In this document: piece by piece, positions 44,662 to 51,821 of the stretch | Layout: every line of letters begins with the position of its first letter | Numbering within the stretch: the first letter of the stretch is position 1 | Assembly (NCBI GenBank): GCA_965262585.1 | Contig: OZ253546.1 | Location: 1,054,001 to 1,118,000 of the forward strand | DNA: 64,000 bases | Reading direction: 5' to 3' | DNA from: JAHRAW01 sp965262585 | GTDB taxonomy: Bacteria; Pseudomonadota; Gammaproteobacteria; Arenicellales; Poriferihabitantaceae | Notes under the pieces: generated by a model | The model's input: only the letters and a program-made list of their open reading frames with translations | Told to the model about the DNA's origin: nothing | Databases searched by the model: none | Position numbers and translations under genes: made by a program

Positions 44662-45639
44662 ATGAAAATCGCATTCATCGGCCTCGGCAATGTCGGCGGC
44701 AAACTGGCCGGCAGTTTATTGCGTAATGGTTTTGATTTAACGGTGCGCGACTTGGATGAAGCGGCGGCGGCGGCGTTGGTGGCGAGTGGTGCGCAATTCG
44801 GAGAGTCGCCCAAAGCGATGGCGCAAGCATCAGACATAATTATTACCTGCCTGCCATCGCCGGCCGCCAGCGCGGAGGTGATGGAGGCCGAAGACGGCGT
44901 GTTGGCGGGCTTTGCGTCCGAAAAAAACTCGGCGGGGAAAATCTGGCTGGAAATGAGCACCACCGACGAGGCCGAAGTGCGGCGTCTGGGGGAAAAGGTT
45001 GAATCTGCGGGCGGCATGCCGATGGATTCGCCGGTGTCCGGCGGCTGCCACCGTGCCACCACCGGCAACATCGCCATTTTCGCCGGCGGTGCGCGCGCGG
45101 CGTTTGAAATGGCATTACCGGCCCTGACCGCCATGGGTCGGCGAGTGCTGCACACCGGGCCACTCGGCTCCGCTTCCATCCTCAAGGTGGTCACCAACTA
45201 CCTCGCCACCGCCAACCTCGTGTCCCTGTGCGAAGCGTTGGTAACCTCGAAGGCGGCGGGAATGGACCTCAATACCGCCTATGAAGCGATCCGTATTTCA
45301 TCGGGCAATTCCTTCGTCCACGAAACCGAGGGTCAAGTGATTCTGAACGGCAGCCGCGACATCAATTTCACCATGGATCTGGTGTGCAAGGACATCGGCC
45401 TGTTCAGTGCCGTCGCCGAGCGCGCCGGGGTGTCGCTGGAACTGGCGCCGTTGCTGGTGGAAATATTCAAGGACGGTGCGAAAAAATACGGCAAACGCGA
45501 ATGGTCACCCAACATCATCAAGCGTCTGGAAGAAGCCTGCAACATGGACATCCGCGCCCCCGGTTTTCCCGCGGAGATGGTTGACGACGAACCGGAAGTC
45601 TGCGGCTATGAGATTGAAATTGAACATCGGTTGGGTTGA
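44662..45639 (+). CDS. NAD(P)-dependent beta-hydroxyacid dehydrogenase (3-hydroxyisobutyrate dehydrogenase family)
   Basis: The protein has 325 residues. The N-terminal Rossmann motif is IGLGNVGGKLAGSLLRNG. The substrate loop is MDSPVSGGCHRATTGN, close to the family's DAPVSGG...G signature. The all-helical C-terminal domain carries the catalytic Lys in ILKVVTNYL. It may be a tartronate semialdehyde reductase, a 3-hydroxyisobutyrate dehydrogenase or a similar enzyme. Location after a sugar-acid-type enolase favours a role in acid sugar breakdown. A ribosome site (CAGGGGGT) stands upstream. The last segment (EPEVCGYEIEIEHRLG) extends beyond the common family end. Confidence 0.78.
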   Translation: MKIAFIGLGNVGGKLAGSLLRNGFDLTVRDLDEAAAAALVASGAQFGESPKAMAQASDIIITCLPSPAASAEVMEAEDGVLAGFASEKNSAGKIWLEMSTTDEAEVRRLGEKVESAGGMPMDSPVSGGCHRATTGNIAIFAGGARAAFEMALPALTAMGRRVLHTGPLGSASILKVVTNYLATANLVSLCEALVTSKAAGMDLNTAYEAIRISSGNSFVHETEGQVILNGSRDINFTMDLVCKDIGLFSAVAERAGVSLELAPLLVEIFKDGAKKYGKREWSPNIIKRLEEACNMDIRAPGFPAEMVDDEPEVCGYEIEIEHRLG

Positions 45640-45696
45640 GGGGGGCATTGCGGTGTCTGTTCTTTATAAGGAGCGACTACGCCGACATTTTTATTT

Positions 45697-45724
45697 CTGG
45701 ATTCCCGCTTACGCGGGAATGACG
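45697..45724. repeat. Single dRS3-like palindrome upstream of the cupin gene
   Basis: An isolated CTGG-ATTCCCGCTTACGCGGGAAT-GACG element: a 20-bp palindrome (45701-45720) with the ATTCCC...GGGAAT arms shared by the arrays elsewhere. It ends 3 bp before the ribosome site of the cupin gene and could affect the upstream transcript. Confidence 0.7.
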
Positions 45725-45740
45725 ACGAGGAGGAATCGAT

Positions 45741-46172
45741 ATGAATAAACCCACGACCCATGAGCCGGTGATTGCCGGTGAAGACTTGCTCGATGTTTCG
45801 TTGCGGCGTGTGGTTGCTACCGCTACTGCAGGGTTTCTTCCTTATGACCGTTACGGCGTGGTGCGGGACGATATGGAATATTTGCCGCTTGGTGAAGCAC
45901 CGGGTGGTTGCGAGATTTTTCTGATTCGGTTTAAGCCGGGTGCTGTTTCGACTCCGCATGAGCATACCGGCGGCGAGGCGTTTTATGTGCTCGAAGGCGA
46001 ACTTACGGATTGCGATGGCGTGGTATTCGGTGTCGGTGACTATGTGTGCTATCAGCCCGGCAGTTGCCACTTTTCGAGGTCGGAAAAAGGCTGCACACTG
46101 CTAACCATTCTCGGTGGCCGCAATGCGCCACTGGGCAAAACAATCAGCGCCGATGAGGTGCCATCGCGATAA
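45741..46172 (+). CDS. Cupin-domain protein (ChrR-like cupin)
   Basis: A single-domain cupin of 143 residues. Motif 1 is the TPHEHTGGEAFYVLEG segment with two His and a Glu as metal ligands. Motif 2 is YQPGSCHFS with the last His. A perfect ribosome site (GAGGAGG, 7 bp before the ATG) indicates strong translation. Sequence pattern fits the ChrR C-terminal or RmlC-like small cupins, but it lacks the zinc-binding N-terminal anti-sigma domain. Its 3' end overlaps the convergent dsbB by 29 bp. Reaction not known. Confidence 0.75.
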   Translation: MNKPTTHEPVIAGEDLLDVSLRRVVATATAGFLPYDRYGVVRDDMEYLPLGEAPGGCEIFLIRFKPGAVSTPHEHTGGEAFYVLEGELTDCDGVVFGVGDYVCYQPGSCHFSRSEKGCTLLTILGGRNAPLGKTISADEVPSR

Positions 46173-46632
46173 ACAGGGACAACAAAACCAGCCCCGCCAA
46201 CCACACCAAACTCCAGCCCGGCATGGTCAGCCCCAGCAACGTCCACTGAACCTCGGCGCATTCACCGGAGCCGCGCAAAATTAGATCGAGGGCTTTTTGC
46301 AGCGGGAACGCCTCCAGCATGAAAGTCAACCCGGGCCCGCATTCCGGCACCTGTCCGGGCGGCAGGCTCTGCAACCACACATGGCGGGCGGCGACTGCCA
46401 CGCCGAGTAGCGCAGTTATGCACGCCAACGCCCCATATATCCGCCGCCCCCAGCCTCGCGGGTTGTGTAAAAACCCAAGCGCGAGAATTATCCCCACGGC
46501 CATGAACGCCACTCGCTGGAGTATGCACAACGGACACGGCTCCAATCCCACCGCATATTGAAAATAAAGCGCCGTTGCGATCAAGGCGGCGCACAGCAAA
46601 AAACCGGCAAGAAAAATAATTCGATAGGTCAT
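46144..46632 (-). CDS. dsbB: Disulfide bond formation protein DsbB
   Basis: DsbB is the inner-membrane quinone reductase that reoxidises DsbA. The ATG at 46632 gives 162 residues (the longer frame to 46656 adds 8 residues without support). It has four membrane helices, the CPLC active-site pair near residue 35 (EPCPLCILQR), and the second periplasmic Cys pair at VPECGPG and GSGECAE. Standard length and topology. It overlaps the cupin gene at its 3' end and is divergent from the SGNH-like gene. Confidence 0.94.
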   Translation of the reverse strand: MTYRIIFLAGFLLCAALIATALYFQYAVGLEPCPLCILQRVAFMAVGIILALGFLHNPRGWGRRIYGALACITALLGVAVAARHVWLQSLPPGQVPECGPGLTFMLEAFPLQKALDLILRGSGECAEVQWTLLGLTMPGWSLVWLAGLVLLSLFIAMAPHRR

Positions 46633-46724
46633 GGTTGGTAGGTCGCTAAGAAACAAAATCGGTTGAGATATTTTGTGAACGATTTGCTATTGTATGATTT
46701 TTGGAAGCGCGAGGGTTATATTCC

Positions 46725-47588
46725 ATGCATATTGCACGACGCGAACGAGAACGATTAAAAACACAAGGCTTCACGGCAAATTCGGCACATTTTGAGTGGC
46801 TTTGCAACGCCAACAAAGACCGAGTTGGTATTGTTTGCGAGGGCGATTCATGGTTTGCGTATCCTCGAAAATATCTGTTTGCCGGTCGGAATTCCAACAT
46901 CGTCGACCACTTAATAGATTTGGCGAAAAACAAAGCCAATATTCTAACGCTATCCTCCAGCGGAGACGAAGCGGTAACCATGATTTCGGGGCGACAAAAA
47001 CATAACCTAGCGCGAATCCTGAAAAAACACCGCAACCATATCGATTTTCTTCTGTTTTCGGGCGGCGGCAACGACGTGGTGGGGAAATGGGATCTGGAAC
47101 GCCTGATTGTCGAGTCCACACAACAGACTTCTGCTGATAGGTATATCAATCACGAAGCACTTGCAAGGAAATTGCAACGCATCCGGCTGGCGTATGAAGA
47201 ACTTATAGAACTCCGCAATGTATATTCGCCCAACACACACATCGTTACGCACACCTACGACATGGCTGCGCCTTCCGGTAAAAAAGGAAAGTTTTTATGG
47301 GGGCTGGTTAAAACCGGGCCATGGATTCGTTATTACTTGGAAGAAAAAGGTATCCCTAAAAAATATCACCAGAAAATTGTGGAACATTTGTTAACAAAAT
47401 TGAGAGAGGTGTTGCTAACTCTGGGAATGGAAAAAGAGAAATTTTATGTCGTAGATACGCAGGGCACCTTGACGGTGGGAGATGATGCAGACTGGCGTGA
47501 TGAGATGCACCCAACACCGGCGGGTTTTGGAAAAATTACCGAAAAAATCTATACGGAAATGAAAGGTTTGGATGGAAGGTTGAAATAA
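46725..47588 (+). CDS. SGNH/GDSL-hydrolase-like protein of unknown substrate
   Basis: The protein has 287 residues from the ATG at 46725, with an AGGG-type ribosome site; a TTG eight codons upstream is also in frame. It carries block I GDSW in VCEGDSWFAYP, block III as SGGGNDVVG, and block V as DWRDEMHPTPAGF, the Ser, Gly/Asn and Asp-His positions of SGNH hydrolases. The N-terminus is basic (ARRERERLK) without a signal peptide, so it is probably cytosolic. Lower GC than its neighbours by eye hints at acquisition. Likely an esterase or lipase-type enzyme; no substrate evidence. Confidence 0.7.
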   Translation: MHIARRERERLKTQGFTANSAHFEWLCNANKDRVGIVCEGDSWFAYPRKYLFAGRNSNIVDHLIDLAKNKANILTLSSSGDEAVTMISGRQKHNLARILKKHRNHIDFLLFSGGGNDVVGKWDLERLIVESTQQTSADRYINHEALARKLQRIRLAYEELIELRNVYSPNTHIVTHTYDMAAPSGKKGKFLWGLVKTGPWIRYYLEEKGIPKKYHQKIVEHLLTKLREVLLTLGMEKEKFYVVDTQGTLTVGDDADWRDEMHPTPAGFGKITEKIYTEMKGLDGRLK

Positions 47589-47606
47589 CAAAATTCGTAG
47601 CGCGCC

Positions 47607-48335
47607 CTACTCCGCATCCAAACAAACCGGCACTTCACAGCCCGCTTCGACGCCGGTTTTGGTGTGGCGGATACGCACCACGATGATTTCCACGCCGTTT
47701 TTCCGTACCCGCGTGAGGGTCTCGGCATAAGCCGGATCGATGTCCGCGGCGGCGCGAAAACAGACGCCTTCGGGGCGGTTGGCGGCGAACACCAACACGC
47801 CGCGATGGCCCTGACTGACGGCGTGTTCCAACAGTTCCAAGTGCTTTCGGCCACGCGAAGTCACCGCGTCTGGGAAGCAGATATGCGCGCCGTCAATGAG
47901 GGTGGTGTTTTTGATTTCCACATAGCAATCTGCGCGGGCGGTATTTTGCAAGAGCAAGTCGAAGCGGGAATTGGCCCATTCCGATGGCAAGCCGGGCGCG
48001 TGGTAGCGAGGTTCTTTGCGGATTTGTTCATAGCCGCGCAACGCCGCGATGCGCCCACCGGCGACGAAATCGGCGATGATGTGATTGACGCGGGCGGTGT
48101 TAACCCCCACCCAACCGGCACCCATGTCCACGCGCTCCAGCGTCCAGCGCAATTTGCGTTTGGGATTATCGGCGGCACTCAACTGCACCGGCGCACCGGG
48201 CGTCCAGCAATTTGTCATGGCGCCGGTATTGGGGCAATGGGCAGTAACAACTTCGCCGCCCGCCAGTTCCACATCGGCAAGGAAACGCTTATACCGGATG
48301 ATGATCCGGCCGTCCGTCAAGGGTGGAAATTTCAC
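47607..48335 (-). CDS. sfsA: Sugar fermentation stimulation protein homologue SfsA
   Basis: SfsA-family protein with an OB-like N-terminal domain and a nuclease-like C-terminal fold; its role in the cell is not settled. The protein has 242 residues, normal length. Diagnostic segments are YKRFLADVELAGGE near the start, AHCPNTGAMTNCWTPG, SRFDLLL, CYVEIKNTTL, FPDAVTSRGRKHLEL and GVLVFAANRPEGV. It is convergent with the SGNH-like gene (18-bp gap). No operon partner. Confidence 0.93.
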   Translation of the reverse strand: MKFPPLTDGRIIIRYKRFLADVELAGGEVVTAHCPNTGAMTNCWTPGAPVQLSAADNPKRKLRWTLERVDMGAGWVGVNTARVNHIIADFVAGGRIAALRGYEQIRKEPRYHAPGLPSEWANSRFDLLLQNTARADCYVEIKNTTLIDGAHICFPDAVTSRGRKHLELLEHAVSQGHRGVLVFAANRPEGVCFRAAADIDPAYAETLTRVRKNGVEIIVVRIRHTKTGVEAGCEVPVCLDAE

Positions 48336-48400
48336 GCAATAAACCGGTTGTCAATGGTGTGTGGTAGGGATGATACGCGTAAACCACGGGTTATGGTTGC

Positions 48401-48437
48401 GGTTGCGCTAGGTGCTCCTCTCGCGCCTAGCGCAACC
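48401..48437. other. Hairpin at the 3' end of dacB
   Basis: A perfect 12-bp inverted repeat (GGTTGCGCTAGG ... CCTAGCGCAACC) with a 13-nt loop overlaps the last codons and stop of dacB. No T-run follows, so it is not a standard intrinsic terminator. The half-sequence GGGTTGCGCTAGGCGCG recurs at 4089-4105 upstream of mraZ. Confidence 0.55.
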
Positions 48438-49887
48438 CCTCATACACCCACTGCAATACCCCGTCCTGCACCGCATTTCCATTCTCGAAGTTAACTCGCC
48501 GCGAGTCGATAATCATTACCACTCCATAATGGCGGTTGTCGCGGGCGTGAACATATCCCGCCATGCTGCGCACTCCGTCTATTCGTCCGGTTTTGATGCG
48601 GGCGCGGCCGTGTAAATGGCTGTCGCGCAGGCGCGTGCGCATGGTGCCGTCGATGGCGGCGAGTGGTAGCGATGACACGAATTCGGGGCGGTAGGTGCTG
48701 TCCCAGCCGTGCTTCAATAACGCCCACAAGCCGTCCGCCGAAAGGCGGCTTTTGCGCGATAGGCCGGCGCCGTTTTCCATCACCAGCGCGGGCATGGCGA
48801 TGCCATTGGCGGCCAACCAATCCCGCAGCGCGCGGATTCCCGATGCCACGCTGCCCGGTTCGCCATTTGCTTCTGCGCCGACCGTTAGCAGCAGTTGGCG
48901 GGACATGAGGTTGTTGCTGAATTTGTTGATGCCGGTGATGGTGTCGGCGAGGGGTTGGGAGTGGTGAGTCAGCAACAGCCGCGCGCTTTCGGGGGCTTTT
49001 CCGATGCGGTATCCGCCCTCCAGTTGTCCGCCCAGGGCGCGCCACAACGCGGTGAACAGGCGGTGGGTGTATTCGTGATTGGGCAGGATGCTGCGGGAAA
49101 ATGAATAGGTTCCGCATTTGGTTTGGTAGACGCCGCTAAAACGCACGGTCAAGTTTTTGTCGGCGCGCGCGATGTGGTATCGCCAACCGCCCCGGGGATG
49201 CGCGCACTTCCCGGCACCGGCTTTGATTTCGGTGACGATCTTTAACCCGGCAAGCGGTGGTTCGACGCGCACGCGGATTTGCCCGTAGTCGGGTTCGATG
49301 ACAAAACGGCTCGCGGAAAAGTTAACCAACGCCGCATCGGGGCCGACGTTATAAATCCGCTCGCCACGGCCGTCGAAGGCGTCTCGGTCATGCGCTTCCA
49401 GACTAAAACGAGAGTTGTCGATTACCAACCGACCGGCGATGGTTTTCAAGCCGCGCTGTCTGAGTGCCAGTGCTTGGCCGAGCATTTGTTCCACGGTGAT
49501 AAACGGGTCGCCGCCGCCCCGCAAAATTAAATCCCCGCGCAACACGCCGTCTTCGATAACCCCGTCGGCGAGGTAGGCGGTTTGCCATTGATAGCCGGGG
49601 CCGAGCAGTTCCAGGGCTGCCAGCGTGGTTAGCAATTTGATTGTCGAAGCCGGGTTGCGGGAAACCCCGGCGTTGAATCTCAATAGCGGCGCATCGCCGT
49701 CCATCTCCCGCACCACAAAACTTACCGCCGAGGCCGGGATGCGATGTTTATCCAGCAACTGCGCGATGGCATCGGGAAGCGCATCATCGGCGCGCGCGCC
49801 CGGAAGTAGGCCGACAAGTAGGCCCACAAATAACCCGGCGAACAAGGTGGCGCGGAGTAAAACCCGCCGGTAACTTGAACCGGTCAT
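48427..49887 (-). CDS. dacB: D-alanyl-D-alanine carboxypeptidase/endopeptidase DacB (PBP4)
   Basis: This periplasmic low-molecular-weight PBP (peptidase family S13) trims and cleaves peptidoglycan cross-links. The ATG at 49887 gives 486 residues. A signal peptide (VLLRATLFAGLFVGLLVGLLPGARA) is followed by the catalytic motifs: SxxK in NPASTIKLL, SxN in FSNNLMSRQ, and KTG in RIKTGRIDGV. The large insert between SxxK and SxN is the family's domain II/III. No ribosome site is evident. The stop lies inside a hairpin. Confidence 0.94.
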   Translation of the reverse strand: MTGSSYRRVLLRATLFAGLFVGLLVGLLPGARADDALPDAIAQLLDKHRIPASAVSFVVREMDGDAPLLRFNAGVSRNPASTIKLLTTLAALELLGPGYQWQTAYLADGVIEDGVLRGDLILRGGGDPFITVEQMLGQALALRQRGLKTIAGRLVIDNSRFSLEAHDRDAFDGRGERIYNVGPDAALVNFSASRFVIEPDYGQIRVRVEPPLAGLKIVTEIKAGAGKCAHPRGGWRYHIARADKNLTVRFSGVYQTKCGTYSFSRSILPNHEYTHRLFTALWRALGGQLEGGYRIGKAPESARLLLTHHSQPLADTITGINKFSNNLMSRQLLLTVGAEANGEPGSVASGIRALRDWLAANGIAMPALVMENGAGLSRKSRLSADGLWALLKHGWDSTYRPEFVSSLPLAAIDGTMRTRLRDSHLHGRARIKTGRIDGVRSMAGYVHARDNRHYGVVMIIDSRRVNFENGNAVQDGVLQWVYEGLR

Positions 49888-50000
49888 TTGCAACTGGCGC
49901 GTGGCGTTTTGCTTTTATTCATTTGATCCTGCCCGGCGGATGTTGGTGATATAATTCGGCTATCTGATGTGGTGGACCGATGTAACAGACATTCTACGCA

Positions 50001-50345
50001 ATGGCCAAGAAAAAAAGCATTTACAAAATTCAATTCCAATGCCGTGGGCAGTTGTATGAATTGTATGCCCGCGAAGTATCGCAAAGCAGTTGGTATGGGT
50101 TCATCGAAATAGCCGATATTATCTTCGGGGAAAAATCAAAACTGGTGGTGGATCCTTCCGAGGAACGCTTGAAAACGGAATTTAGTCAGGTCACTCGCAC
50201 CTATGTGCCGTTGCATTCGGTGGTGCGCATCGATGAGGTGGACAAGGAAGGCGTCAACAAGATCATCGACAAGCCCGCCACCGACCGCAGCGACAGCAAT
50301 ATCAAGCCGTTCCCGATGCCGCCGTTGCAACCGAAGAACGACTAG
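50001..50345 (+). CDS. DUF1820 family protein
   Basis: A small conserved proteobacterial protein of 114 residues with no known function. The pattern YKIQFQCRGQLYELYAREV near the N-terminus, GFIEIADIIFGE, LVVDPSEERLKTEF and YVPLHSVVRIDEV match the family as I know it. A long basic/acidic C-terminal tail follows. TATAAT at 49950-49955 suggests a promoter about 45 bp upstream, though no good -35 is seen. It is convergent with msrA (14-bp gap). Confidence 0.85.
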   Translation: MAKKKSIYKIQFQCRGQLYELYAREVSQSSWYGFIEIADIIFGEKSKLVVDPSEERLKTEFSQVTRTYVPLHSVVRIDEVDKEGVNKIIDKPATDRSDSNIKPFPMPPLQPKND

Positions 50346-50359
50346 TTCGAAAATCCCCG

Positions 50360-50992
50360 CTATCCGCACCGAACGCCGGTGCCGCCCAACCCGCAATAGC
50401 CGCCCGGATTCTTCGCCAGATATTGCTGGTGAACTTCTTCGGCGTAATAAAACACCGGTGCCGGCAAGATTTCCGTGGTAATCGCACCGTGACCGGCGGC
50501 GCTGAGTTTGGCTTGATAATCCGCTTTGGATTGCTCCGCCAGTTTCAACTGCTCGGCATCGCTGGCATAAATGGCGGAGCGGTATTGGGTGCCGTGGTCG
50601 TTGCCCTGACGCATGCCCTGGGTCGGGTTGTGGGATTCCCAAAACACGCGCAGTAGTTCCCGGTAAGGGGTTTGCCCGGCGTCATACACCACCAGCAACG
50701 CTTCGGTGTGACCGCTTTGGCCACTGCAAACTTCTTCGTAGGTGGGGTTGGGGGTGTGTCCCCCGGCGTAACCGACTGCGGTGGTATGAACGCCGGGCAA
50801 CTGCCAGTAGATTCGCTCCGCTCCCCAGAAACAACCGAGGCCAAACACTGCGCACTCCAGCCCTTCGGCGAATGGCCCGCGAAGCGGATGGCCGGTGACG
50901 AAATGCCGGTTGGTGAGCGGCATTTCGGTTTCCCGGCCCGGCAACGCATCACCGGCACCGGGAATGGCGGAAGGTTTAGAGCGAAAAAACAT
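50360..50992 (-). CDS. msrA: Peptide methionine-S-sulfoxide reductase MsrA
   Basis: MsrA repairs oxidised methionine (S-epimer) in proteins. The protein has 210 residues, close to the E. coli type (about 212). The catalytic Cys sits in GLGCFWGAERIYW; TTAVGYAGGHTPNPTYEEVCSG (shown by position, residues 70-91) is the conserved substrate segment; and the C-terminal YCGLGGTGVRC holds the resolving cysteines. An internal Met at residue 24 is an alternative start. Confidence 0.95.
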   Translation of the reverse strand: MFFRSKPSAIPGAGDALPGRETEMPLTNRHFVTGHPLRGPFAEGLECAVFGLGCFWGAERIYWQLPGVHTTAVGYAGGHTPNPTYEEVCSGQSGHTEALLVVYDAGQTPYRELLRVFWESHNPTQGMRQGNDHGTQYRSAIYASDAEQLKLAEQSKADYQAKLSAAGHGAITTEILPAPVFYYAEEVHQQYLAKNPGGYCGLGGTGVRCG

Positions 50993-51025
50993 TACGCTTC
51001 ATCGCCACAATCGGTTGGCTTGGGT

Positions 51026-51625
51026 TTAATATGTAAAGGAAAACGGAAACGCCAGACCGTGTCCGTAACCGATCATGCACATAACCATCGGAATGGACAG
51101 CAGCGTGTTGGTTCTCGAGGCGATGAAAGCGATGGCCTTGGCGCGGGCTTTTTCTTCATCGGTTGCGGCTACGATGCCGAGCAGTTTTTTCTGGTTGGGC
51201 CAGATCAACCCCCAGACATTGAGCAACATGATAGTGCCGAGCCACGCGCCGACTCCGATGACGGTAACGCCGCCAGTGGCAAAAAAGTTCGCCGCAAAAC
51301 CACCGACATACTCCAACGCCGCCGCGCCGGTAACCCAAGTCGCCACCGAAGCCCAGCGAAACCACCACAAGGCACGCGGAGCCACATACTTGGAAATCGC
51401 GGCGGGCCCGGGGCCATCACTATCCGCAGCGGCATCGGCAACCGCCGGTACTTGCACGAAGTTAAAGTAATACAGCAAGCCAATCCAAGTAATACCGGCA
51501 AGCACATGCAACCACACCACCAACGACCAAACGAGCGCAGGCGGAGGATTGAGAAAATACGCGATGATAAGCGCAACTACAAAGCCATAGATGATGGTTC
51601 CGGGAACAGTTTTTAGTGGATTCAT
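51026..51625 (-). CDS. PuuD-like (urate hydroxylase N-terminal) membrane protein
   Basis: The protein has 199 residues from the ATG at 51625 (the longer frame adds 12 residues). Four to five membrane helices are visible, with LVVWLHVLAGITWIGLLYYFNFVQVP near residue 30 (shown by position), WWFRWASVATWVTGA and NVWGLIWPNQKKLLG. The His in helix 2 and the WPNQKK segment match the membrane domain of PuuD. The cytochrome c domain of true urate oxidase PuuD is absent, so urate oxidation is doubtful. A stand-alone membrane redox or heme-related role is possible. Confidence 0.7.
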   Translation of the reverse strand: MNPLKTVPGTIIYGFVVALIIAYFLNPPPALVWSLVVWLHVLAGITWIGLLYYFNFVQVPAVADAAADSDGPGPAAISKYVAPRALWWFRWASVATWVTGAAALEYVGGFAANFFATGGVTVIGVGAWLGTIMLLNVWGLIWPNQKKLLGIVAATDEEKARAKAIAFIASRTNTLLSIPMVMCMIGYGHGLAFPFSFTY

Positions 51626-51821
51626 TGGTTTTTCCGGTGAGTATGAGGATGGGGGTAGCATAGCAGTAGGGTGGGGGTTATTGCAAATACTGTGTGGGGG
51701 GATTGGGGGGTGCAGTGCCGGTTCTTAGTGATGGGCGGCTTGCGCCGCAATTTCCATAAATAATCCATTCCTCGGCTTGCGCGTTGCCGGGCTGTTTGTC
51801 GCTATGGGGTAAAATCCTGCT

